7,100 nucleotides of DNA from the NCBI GenBank assembly GCA_002898975.1, contig BEID01000066.1:1-7100 (forward strand), read 5' to 3'. Below are positions 1 through 6,081 of this stretch, piece after piece. The notes beneath the pieces were generated by a model. That model was not told where the DNA came from. It made no database searches and was given only the letters and a program-made list of their open reading frames with translations. Numbering within the stretch: the stretch's first letter is position 1; the number at the start of each line of letters is the position of its first letter. A program made the translations under genes and the position numbers. Source of the stretch: a bacterium HR27. Its GTDB lineage: Bacteria; Chloroflexota; Chloroflexia; Thermomicrobiales; Thermomicrobiaceae.

Positions 1-148
1 GCGGACGATCGTCCAGCGGCAGGGGCGCGAGATGGCACGCGAGATCCTGGTACGACGCCGCCGCAGGCGCGGGCTTCGAACGGCGGTGTCAAGACGCCCG
101 GTCACACACCCCTCACCTCCGCCGCTGACGAGGCACCCCTGGCCGTTT
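1..148. other. Left-edge stretch with no confident gene
   Basis: No recognisable gene is seen here. One plus-strand frame (from position 2) is open from the window edge to a TAG at 155-157 inside the following repeat. It begins with a plausible protein-like stretch (TIVQRQGREMAREILVRR) and then becomes a low-complexity Arg/Pro-rich tail. It could be the 3' end of an upstream gene that runs into the repeat, or chance reading of GC-rich DNA. I cannot assign a family or decide from this fragment alone. Confidence 0.25.
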
Positions 149-262
149 CCCCTGTAGGGGCGAGGCCTGCCTCGCCCGTCCGCGTCGCAAGGTGCGGCAC
201 CATGTTGCGGTTCACGGGCCTGACGGCCGGGCTGGGTCACGCACGCGTGACCCCTACAGGGG
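149..262. repeat. REPIN/MITE-like palindromic element with 12-bp inverted ends
   Basis: The 114-bp element begins with CCCCTGTAGGGG (149-160) and ends with its exact reverse complement CCCCTACAGGGG (251-262). Just inside each end is a perfect 9-bp stem with a 2-nt loop: GGGCGAGGC/GCCTCGCCC (158-177) and GGGTCACGC/GCGTGACCC (234-253). The terminal 12-mers are themselves near-palindromes and share bases with the inner hairpins, so alternative foldings compete. The middle (about 178-233) looks non-coding. No target-site duplication is evident. Two inverted hairpin units flanking a short spacer match the general plan of REPINs, non-autonomous elements mobilised by a transposase encoded elsewhere. 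Copy number in the genome cannot be seen from this window. Confidence 0.7.
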
Positions 263-896
263 ATGGTGGTGGTCGAGCGGGGGCTGGTGGCCGATGGCTG
301 GGCGACCGTCGGCGACCGACCACACTTTCTCGAGGCGACGCACGCGTCGCCCGTCTTCACCGTCGATGACGATCACCGTATGGCCGAGGCGGGGGATTCT
401 CGGCAAGGATGACCGAGTCGAGTTGATCGAGGGAGAAATCGTCGCGATGCGACCGATCGGCCGGCGGCACTGAGCGTGTCTCGACAGGATGACGGCGCTC
501 TGCTCGACTCGTTTGGCTGGGCGCGCGATCGTCCGGATCCAGGGGCCGGTGCGGCTGAGTCATTTTTTCGAGCCGCAGCCGGATGTCGTGCTCTTGCGTC
601 CCCAGGCTGACTACTCTGCCTCGGTCGATGCCGGACCGGACGATGTGCGCTTGCTCATCGAGGTGGCGGATGCCTCCCTGGCTTACGACCGCGCGGTCAA
701 AGCGCCGTTGTACGCGCGGGCGGTGGTCGCTGAGTACTGGATCCTCGATCTCCAGCACGATCGTCTGCTCGTCTTCCGCGACCCGGATCCCGGAGCAGGG
801 CGCTACTCCCGTGTCGACCAGCTGGCGCGTGACGAGCGCATCGCTCCCCTGGCCTTCCCTGACCTCGAGATCCGCGTCGCTGGTCTCCTTGCCTGA
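263..896 (+). pseudogene. Uma2 (DUF820) family endonuclease-like gene, disrupted
   Basis: The recognisable Uma2-family protein runs in three pieces. FTVDDDHRMAEAG is read from 353 to about 391 in one frame. GILGKDDRVELIEGEIVAM...IGRRH is read in the next frame from 393. After an in-frame TGA (471-473), the same frame continues ACLDRM...LAGRAIVRIQGPVRL to the stop at 894-896. Uma2 proteins are PD-(D/E)XK-fold putative nucleases of about 180-200 residues. The conserved core is intact: EPQPDVVLL (near 570-596), then IEVADASLAYDRAVK and AEYWILDL. The frameshift maps to the G5 run at 391-395, where removing one G restores EAGIL. The TGA falls where relatives usually have a sense codon after GRRH. 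The first in-frame ATG is at 263, directly abutting the upstream repeat, but residues before FTVDDD do not look like the family and may derive from repeat DNA. Two independent lesions argue for a decayed gene; sequencing error could explain only the G-run. Confidence 0.8.
334..351. repeat. Third hairpin of the same palindromic repeat family
   Basis: GGCGACGC-AC-GCGTCGCC is a perfect 8-bp stem with a 2-nt loop, followed by CGTC as in the first hairpin of the upstream element. Relative to the hairpins at 158-177 and 234-253, stem bases differ in paired, compensating fashion. It lies inside the apparent 5' end of the Uma2 remnant, just before the codons for FTVDDD, so it probably marks repeat insertion or replacement at the original gene start. 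Confidence 0.55.
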
Positions 897-941
897 ACGA
901 CTGTGTGGCTGCGCGCCGCAGATCAGGTCGGGAAGAGCGAT

Positions 942-973
942 CCCGGCAGCACCCACAACTGGGTGCTGCCGGG
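942..973 (-). terminator. 14-bp perfect stem-loop between convergent genes
   Basis: CCCGGCAGCACCCA (942-955) pairs perfectly with 960-973 across a 4-nt loop (956-959). On the minus strand it starts 19 nt after the stop codon of the downstream CoxL-like gene and is followed by AUCGCUCUU, a weak U-rich tail. On the plus strand it lies 45 nt after the Uma2 remnant but has no U tract. It is most likely the transcription terminator or 3'-end stabiliser of the minus-strand genes, possibly acting in both directions. Confidence 0.6.
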
Positions 974-992
974 CTGGTGCTCGGGGCACCGG

Positions 993-3320
993 TCAGGCCT
1001 GCTTGACCTGCTGGATGGCGCGCCAGATCTTCTCCGGCGTCAAGGGAATGTCGATGTGCTCGATCCCGAAGGGTGCCAGCGCGTCCATGACGGCATTGGC
1101 GATCGTCGGGGTTGAGCCGATCGTCGCTGCCTCGCCTATCCCCTTCGCCCCCAACGGATTCAGAGGCGTCGGCGTCACGGTCTCGTCCGTCACGAAATCG
1201 ATGAGCATCGACGCCTTGGGGATGGCGTAGTCCATGAGCGTCCCGGTGAGGATCTGGCCGTTCTCGTCGTAGCGGACCTCTTCCCAGAGGGCCTGGGCGA
1301 TCCCCTGGGCGAGGCCACCGTGCACCTGTCCCTCGACGAGGAGGGGGTTGATGCGGGGGCCGCAGTCGTCGACCGAGTAGTACTCGAGGATCTTCACCTC
1401 ACCGGTGTCGGGGAAGACCTCCACGATCGCCACGTGCGTCCCGAAGGGGAACACTTCATCGGGGGGCGCGAAGAAGTCGGTCGCCACGAGTCCTGGCTCC
1501 ATCCCTTCCGGGAGGTTCCCACCGTAGGCCGCGCCGGCGATGTCGGCCAGGGTCACTGCGCGGTCAGGTGCTCCTTTGACCTGCCACTTCCCGTCGACGA
1601 ACTCGATGTCTTCGACCGCTGCCTCGAGCAAGTGTGCGGCGATCTGCCGAGCCTTCTCCTTGATGTGCTCGAGAGCGATCATCACGGCACCACCGCCGAC
1701 GACCAGGCTCCGGCTGCCCATCGTACCGTGGCCTTCCGGCACGCTCTGGGTATCGCCGTGCAGGACGACGATCTGGTCGAAGTCGGCACCGAGGTGCTCG
1801 GCGACGAGCTGGGCGAGTGCGGTCTCGAGACCTTGACCGTGCGGTGAGGTGCCGGTGTACACCGTTACGGCGCCACTCGGCTCGACTCGCACGACGGCAC
1901 TTTCGTACGGACCGAAGCCACAGATCTCCACGTAGCTGGCGAGCCCGATGCCGATGAGCCGCCCTTGCTGGCGGAGTTCCTGCTGCTTGGCGCGCCACTC
2001 GTGGTACCGGGATATTTCCAGTGCCTTGTTCAGCGCCTTCTCGTAGTCGCCGGTGTCGTACTTCTCACCGGCTGCGGTGGTGTAGGGGAACTTGTCGGGC
2101 GGGATGTAGTTGATGCGCCGGACCTCGGCCGGATCCTTACCCAGTCGACGGGCCAGAAGATCCATCATCCGCTCGATATAGTAGGCGGCTTCCGGACGTC
2201 CGGCGCCGCGGTAGGCCCCGACCGCCATCGTGTTGGTGTAGACGCCGTAGGCCACGATGTCGACGGCTGGTATGTCGTAGCAGCCGCAGGCCATGAGGCC
2301 GGTCGTCGATGGCAGGTAGAGACCGCGCGGGTAGGCACCGAGGTTCTGGACGATCCGGGCCCGGAGGCCGAGAATGCGCCCGTTCGCATCGGCTGCCAGT
2401 TCGTACTCCACGACCTGGTCGCGCCCGTGGTTGGTCGCCAGCAGGTGCTCAGCGCGCGTTTCGACCCATTTCACCGGCCGGTGGAGTTTGAGAGCGAGTG
2501 CAGCGAGAATGAAGTCCTCCTGGTACGCGCCGATCTTGACGCCAAAGCCACCGCCGACTTCCGGTGCGATGATCCGAACCTGGCCGTGCGCCAGACCGAG
2601 AGCGGCCGCCAGCGCATTGCGGTTCCAGTGCGGCGCTTGCGTCGAACTCCAGACGGTGACACCACGGGTCAACGGGTCGGGGGCGGCGACGATGGCACGC
2701 GGCTCCATCGGGATGCCGGCGAGCCGCTGCTGGCGGAAGCGCTGCTTGACTACCACGTGTGCCTGGGCGAACGCGGATTCGACATCACCGTGCTTGCGTT
2801 CCCAGCGTTCACCGATGTTGTTCGGGATGTCCGGGTAGAGCTGGGGAGCGCCGTCCTGCATCGCCTGTTCGGGGTCGATGACCGCCGGCAGTGGCTCGTA
2901 GTCGACGGTAACGGCTTCCGCTGCGTCGCGGGCGGCCGCTGCTGAGGTCGCCACGACCACAGCGATCGGCTGGCCGACGTAGAGTGCCCGATCGACGGCG
3001 ATCGGCTCTTCCGGCGGTACCGGGATACCTTCGGGCTTCTGCTCTTCCGGATGCGGTGCCTCGCCCGGCATGAGCTCCGGCTTTCCTTTCAACTGTGCTG
3101 CCAGATCGCGCCCCGTGAAGACGGCGATGACACCCGGCATCGCCTGGGCTGCCGAGGCATCGATGCCGCGGATGCGGGCGTGCGGGTAGCTGCTCCGCAC
3201 GAAGGCGACGTGGAGCATGCCAGGGAGCTTGATGTCATCGACGTATTGCGACGACCCAGTGATGAGCCGCGGATCTTCCTTGCGGCGGACGCGCGCTCCG
3301 ACGTATCGGCTGACAACCAT
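993..3320 (-). CDS. Xanthine dehydrogenase family molybdopterin-binding subunit (form II CoxL-like), paralog B
   Basis: This 775-residue protein has the usual length of the large, molybdenum-cofactor-binding subunit of three-subunit molybdenum hydroxylases. An N-terminal hammerhead domain (about 19-147, RRKEDPRLITG start) precedes the cofactor domains. Visible landmarks are SSTQAPH (Q228), GGGFG (256-260), AYRGAGR (369-375), GTSPHGQG (490-497) and KGIGE with the catalytic base Glu730. AYRGAGR marks form II; aerobic CO dehydrogenase (form I) has AYxCSFR. Such subunits normally work in the cytoplasm with FAD and 2Fe-2S subunits, hydroxylating a heterocycle or aldehyde with water as oxygen source, and the substrate is not predictable here. 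The residue after GGGFGVK is Ile263, where purine-oxidising XDH has Glu. The ATG has a strong AGGGAGGT Shine-Dalgarno at 3333-3326, 5 nt upstream. It lies 169 nt downstream of its close paralog, probably in the same transcription unit. No partner subunit genes are present in the window. Confidence 0.93.
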   Translation of the reverse strand: MVVSRYVGARVRRKEDPRLITGSSQYVDDIKLPGMLHVAFVRSSYPHARIRGIDASAAQAMPGVIAVFTGRDLAAQLKGKPELMPGEAPHPEEQKPEGIPVPPEEPIAVDRALYVGQPIAVVVATSAAAARDAAEAVTVDYEPLPAVIDPEQAMQDGAPQLYPDIPNNIGERWERKHGDVESAFAQAHVVVKQRFRQQRLAGIPMEPRAIVAAPDPLTRGVTVWSSTQAPHWNRNALAAALGLAHGQVRIIAPEVGGGFGVKIGAYQEDFILAALALKLHRPVKWVETRAEHLLATNHGRDQVVEYELAADANGRILGLRARIVQNLGAYPRGLYLPSTTGLMACGCYDIPAVDIVAYGVYTNTMAVGAYRGAGRPEAAYYIERMMDLLARRLGKDPAEVRRINYIPPDKFPYTTAAGEKYDTGDYEKALNKALEISRYHEWRAKQQELRQQGRLIGIGLASYVEICGFGPYESAVVRVEPSGAVTVYTGTSPHGQGLETALAQLVAEHLGADFDQIVVLHGDTQSVPEGHGTMGSRSLVVGGGAVMIALEHIKEKARQIAAHLLEAAVEDIEFVDGKWQVKGAPDRAVTLADIAGAAYGGNLPEGMEPGLVATDFFAPPDEVFPFGTHVAIVEVFPDTGEVKILEYYSVDDCGPRINPLLVEGQVHGGLAQGIAQALWEEVRYDENGQILTGTLMDYAIPKASMLIDFVTDETVTPTPLNPLGAKGIGEAATIGSTPTIANAVMDALAPFGIEHIDIPLTPEKIWRAIQQVKQA
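1224..1451. repeat. Near-identical paralog tract, copy in gene B
   Basis: These 228 bp match 3721-3948 (constant offset 2497) with only five differences, at 1236, 1239, 1314, 1317 and 1434. Perfect runs of 74 bp (1240-1313) and 116 bp (1318-1433) include third codon positions. They encode residues 624-699 of the gene. Flanking parts of the two genes are clearly more diverged, which suggests recent gene conversion rather than selection on protein sequence alone. Confidence 0.85.
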
Positions 3321-3438
3321 CGTCGACCTCCCTCGCGAGTGACCCGAGCGTTGCCACCTTTCTATCCGATACGGTCGCAGAAACCTGGATCGACGTCAAG
3401 AGGGAGGGGGCTCGAATTCTGCGCACCCACCGACGAGC

Positions 3439-3462
3439 GGGCCCGCGCTTCGGCGCGGGCCC
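3439..3462 (-). terminator. 10-bp GC-rich stem-loop after paralog A
   Basis: GGGCCCGCGC pairs perfectly with GCGCGGGCCC around a 4-nt loop, starting 27 nt after the stop codon of the upstream minus-strand gene. There is no following U tract on the minus strand, so it may attenuate transcription or stabilise the 3' end of the first mRNA rather than terminate fully. Read on the plus strand the loop is the very stable cUUCGg tetraloop, yet no plus-strand gene ends here. The rest of the 169-bp spacer has no clear promoter; a TTGACG (minus strand, 3399-3394) lacks a well-placed -10. Confidence 0.45.
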
Positions 3463-3489
3463 GGAGCCGTGTCATTCGCCTGTCGATCG

Positions 3490-5820
3490 TCAGGCCTGCT
3501 TGGCTTGCTGGATGGCGCGCCAGATCTTCTCCGGGGTGAGCGGCATGTCGATGTGCTCGATCCCGAAGGGTGCCAGCGCGTCCATGACGGCGTTGACGAT
3601 CGTCGGCGTCGCGCCGATCGTCGCCGCCTCGCCGATCCCCTTGGCGCCGAGCGGGTTGAGCGGGCTCGGTGTCACCGTCTCGTCAGTCACGAAGCTGGGC
3701 AGCATGCTCGCCTTGGGGATGGCGTAGTCCATCAGTGTCCCGGTGAGGATCTGGCCGTTCTCGTCGTAGCGGACCTCTTCCCAGAGGGCCTGGGCGATCC
3801 CCTGGGCGAGACCTCCGTGCACCTGTCCCTCGACGAGGAGGGGGTTGATGCGGGGGCCGCAGTCGTCGACCGAGTAGTACTCGAGGATCTTCACCTCACC
3901 GGTGTCGGGGAAGACCTCCACGATCGCCACATGCGTCCCGAAGGGGAAGAGCGTTCCCGGCGGGGCATAGTAGTCGGTGACGACCAGACCGGGCTCGATA
4001 TCGGCCGGAAGACCCGGGCTGTAGGCAGCCTGGGCGATCTGGGCAAGGGTGACGGCTCGGTCGGGTGCACCCTTGACGCGGTACTTGCCGTCGGCGAACT
4101 CGATGTCTTCGACCGCTGCCTCGAGAAGGTGCGCCGCAATCCGCATCGCCTTCTCGCGGATCTTCTGGGCTGCCAGGAGCATCGCGCCGCCACCGACGGC
4201 CAGGCTGCGGCTCCCCATCGTGCCGACGCCTTCCGGCACGCTCTGCGTGTCGCCGTGCAGGACGACGATCTGGTCGAAGTCAGCGCCGATCTCGTCCGCG
4301 ATGATCTGCGCGAGCGCCGTTTCCAGGCCCTGACCGTGCGGTGAGGTACCGGTGTAGGCGATCACTGCGCCGGTCGGCTCGACGCGGATCGAAGCGCTCT
4401 CGTAGGGGCCGAAGCCGCAGATCTCGGTATAGGTCGCCAGACCGATGCCGATGTAGCGACCTTGCTGGCGAAGCTCCTGCTGCTTCTTGCGCCACTCGTG
4501 ATAGCGCGAGATTTCCAGCGCCTTGTTCAGCGCCTTCTCGTACTCCGCGGAGTCGTAGTGTGCACCGGCCGGTGTCTGGTACGGGAACTTGTTGGGCGGG
4601 ATGTAGTTGATGCGCCGGACTTCGGCCGGATCCTTACCCAGTCGGCGGGCCAGGAGGTCCATCACCCGCTCGATATAGTAGGCAGCTTCCGGACGTCCGG
4701 CGCCGCGGTAAGCCCCGATCGGTGTCTTGTTCGTGCAGACACTGTAGGTCTCGATCGAGACGTTGGGGATATCGTAGACGCCGACCGACATCATCGCCGT
4801 CAGCGGAGCCAGGAGCATGACCTTCGGGTAGCCGCCGAGGTCCTGGATGTCCTTCAGGCGCAAGCCGAGCACGCGCCCTTCCTTGGTCGCAGCGAGCTCG
4901 TAGTAGGCAACTTGCCCACGCCCCTGGTTCGTCGCGATGAAGTGCTCGGAACGGGTCTCGTACCACTTGACGGGTCGATGCGTATGCAGGGCGATGGCGG
5001 CCAGGATGATGTCCTCCGGGTAGGCGCCGATCTTGGCTCCGAACCCGCCACCGACCTCCGGGGCGATCACGCGGACCTGCCCGTGCGACAGGCCGAGTGC
5101 TTGGGCCAGCGTGTTGCGGTTGTTGTGTGGCGCTTGCGTCGAACTCCAGACCGTGACACCGCGGGTCAGCGGGTCGGGTGCCGCGGCGACCGCGCGCGGT
5201 TCCATCGGTACGGAAACGAGCCGCTGCTGGTAGAAGCGCTGCTTGATGACGACGTCGGCCTCGGCGAACGCCTTCTCCACGTCACCGTGCTGGTGGCTGG
5301 TGTGCATCGCGATGTTGTTCTTGAGCGTCGCGTGGAGCTGCGGCGCGCCGTCCTTCATCGCTTCCTCGGGGTCGACGACTGCCGGAAGCGGCTCGTACTC
5401 GACCTGGACAGCCTCCGCTGCGTCGTAGGCGCGATAGCGCTCGGTCGCCAGCACGACGGCGATCGGCTGGCCGACATACCGGACGCGGTCGACGGCCAGG
5501 AGTTCGTGCTGCGGCGGACCAGCCTGACCTTCCTGCTGGGCCGGCGCCTCACCTTCGCCCTCGCCGCCACCGAGCTGCACGGACCCCTTCAGCCACTGCC
5601 CGAGTTCCTTGTGCGTGATGACGGCGACGACACCCGGCATGGCCAGGGCGGGCGACGGGTCGATCTTCTTGATGATTGCGTGCGGATACGTGCTGCGGAC
5701 GAAGGCAGCGTAGAGCATGCCGCCGAGCTGGAGATCATCGACGTATTGTGACGAACCGGTAATCAGACGGGGGTCTTCCTTACGACGGACACGAGCCCCG
5801 ACCATTCGACTGAGAACCAT
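3490..5820 (-). CDS. Xanthine dehydrogenase family molybdopterin-binding subunit (form II CoxL-like), paralog A
   Basis: This 776-residue large subunit of the CoxL/XdhB-type molybdenum hydroxylases is the first of two tandem paralogs. Landmarks are the hammerhead domain (about 19-148), SSTQAPH (Q229), GGGFG (257-261) followed by AKI, AYRGAGR (370-376, form II signature), GTSPHGQG (491-498) and KGIGE with catalytic Glu731. All cofactor-binding and catalytic motifs are intact, so it should be an active enzyme subunit if FAD and 2Fe-2S partners are supplied from elsewhere. It carries a Gly/Glu/Gln-rich, probably disordered loop at about 80-106 that differs from the sister protein. Its ATG is preceded by an AAGGGG Shine-Dalgarno (about 5833-5828). 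The sequence just upstream (CGAGGGA...TCGACG before ATG) resembles that of the second gene, so the duplication included the leader. It is divergent from a small membrane protein and permease operon across a 261-bp shared region. The substrate is unknown. Confidence 0.93.
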   Translation of the reverse strand: MVLSRMVGARVRRKEDPRLITGSSQYVDDLQLGGMLYAAFVRSTYPHAIIKKIDPSPALAMPGVVAVITHKELGQWLKGSVQLGGGEGEGEAPAQQEGQAGPPQHELLAVDRVRYVGQPIAVVLATERYRAYDAAEAVQVEYEPLPAVVDPEEAMKDGAPQLHATLKNNIAMHTSHQHGDVEKAFAEADVVIKQRFYQQRLVSVPMEPRAVAAAPDPLTRGVTVWSSTQAPHNNRNTLAQALGLSHGQVRVIAPEVGGGFGAKIGAYPEDIILAAIALHTHRPVKWYETRSEHFIATNQGRGQVAYYELAATKEGRVLGLRLKDIQDLGGYPKVMLLAPLTAMMSVGVYDIPNVSIETYSVCTNKTPIGAYRGAGRPEAAYYIERVMDLLARRLGKDPAEVRRINYIPPNKFPYQTPAGAHYDSAEYEKALNKALEISRYHEWRKKQQELRQQGRYIGIGLATYTEICGFGPYESASIRVEPTGAVIAYTGTSPHGQGLETALAQIIADEIGADFDQIVVLHGDTQSVPEGVGTMGSRSLAVGGGAMLLAAQKIREKAMRIAAHLLEAAVEDIEFADGKYRVKGAPDRAVTLAQIAQAAYSPGLPADIEPGLVVTDYYAPPGTLFPFGTHVAIVEVFPDTGEVKILEYYSVDDCGPRINPLLVEGQVHGGLAQGIAQALWEEVRYDENGQILTGTLMDYAIPKASMLPSFVTDETVTPSPLNPLGAKGIGEAATIGATPTIVNAVMDALAPFGIEHIDMPLTPEKIWRAIQQAKQA
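3721..3948. repeat. Near-identical paralog tract, copy in gene A
   Basis: This is the partner of the tract at 1224-1451, with five differences in 228 bp. The encoded stretch, extended slightly on the C-terminal side, is 83 consecutive identical residues (FPFGTHV... to ...PKASML). Direct repeats of this size about 2.5 kb apart could also support deletion between the two genes, leaving one hybrid gene. Confidence 0.85.
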
Positions 5821-5903
5821 CGTCGAACCCCTTCCCTCGTTAAGCGACCGAGCCGAGACTCAGTTTAGCAGATCGGAGGCGCGATGTCAGCAGTAAAGTG
5901 TAT

Positions 5904-5922
5904 CCAGGTCAGTGGGACCAGG
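5904..5922. promoter_or_regulatory. Imperfect dyad, candidate operator
   Basis: CCAGGTC-N5-GACCAGG has 7-bp half-sites matching at 6 of 7 positions with a 5-bp centre. It lies 84 bp upstream of the minus-strand start and about 78 bp upstream of the plus-strand -35, in the shared divergent region. Size and symmetry fit a dimeric regulator, but no regulator gene is seen in the window and chance occurrence is possible. A second weaker dyad, ACGGTA-N5-TATCGT, lies at 5946-5962. Confidence 0.3.
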
Positions 5923-5999
5923 CGACTCGCTGATGCTTCTCGAGAACGGTATTTGTTATCGTGCACAAAATCGACAAGCGGAAATTGTTGTCCGGAATC

Positions 6000-6029
6000 T
6001 TGACACGAATTCGAGGCGTTTTTTACGAT
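6000..6029 (+). promoter_or_regulatory. Sigma70-type promoter for the small protein-permease operon
   Basis: TTGACA at 6000-6005 matches the -35 consensus exactly. TACGAT at 6024-6029 matches the -10 at four of six positions, including the key T-A...A-T bases, with an 18-bp spacer containing a T6 run. Transcription would begin near 6036, giving a leader of about 45 nt before the ATG at 6082, too short for most riboswitches. No equally good promoter was found for the minus-strand genes in this region. Confidence 0.6.
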
Positions 6030-6081
6030 GATCTGCAGTCGGCGGGGCCATCACTTTGTTGCCGAAGAAGGAGGGGGTCGT

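Noticed and set aside
149..351. CRISPR array
   Set aside because: There are only three short palindromes with variable stems, irregular spacing and opposite orientation, and no identical direct repeats of 25-40 bp.
357..989. Minus-strand open frame of 210 codons across the Uma2 remnant
   Set aside because: The plus strand encodes clear Uma2-family sequence throughout this interval, and the minus frame has no family resemblance and no good ribosome binding site.
4462..5751. Long plus-strand open frame (429 codons) opposite paralog A
   Set aside because: It is antisense to a gene with all family motifs intact. Long open antisense frames are expected from the GC-rich third positions here, and its translation shows no recognisable domain. 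Similar plus-strand frames at 1320-1847, 1965-2945 and 3469-4344 are rejected for the same reason.
993..5820. Aerobic carbon monoxide dehydrogenase (form I CoxL)
   Set aside because: Form I requires the AYxCSFR loop with the Cys that binds copper near molybdenum. Both proteins have AYRGAGR instead, so CO oxidation should not be assigned.
5890..5960. Minus-strand promoter for paralog A
   Set aside because: TACACT (minus strand) and TTGTCG-like hexamers occur, but none pairs with a partner at 16-18 bp spacing, so no specific promoter is called.
6028..6081. Upstream in-frame ATG start for the small membrane protein
   Set aside because: The ATG at 6028 would overlap the predicted -10 region and has no ribosome binding site, and the added residues look random. 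The ATG at 6082 has a strong Shine-Dalgarno.
6036..6081. Riboswitch in the leader of the permease operon
   Set aside because: The leader from the predicted start is only about 45 nt with no evident aptamer-like pairing, and no purine or molybdenum-cofactor riboswitch core could be recognised.
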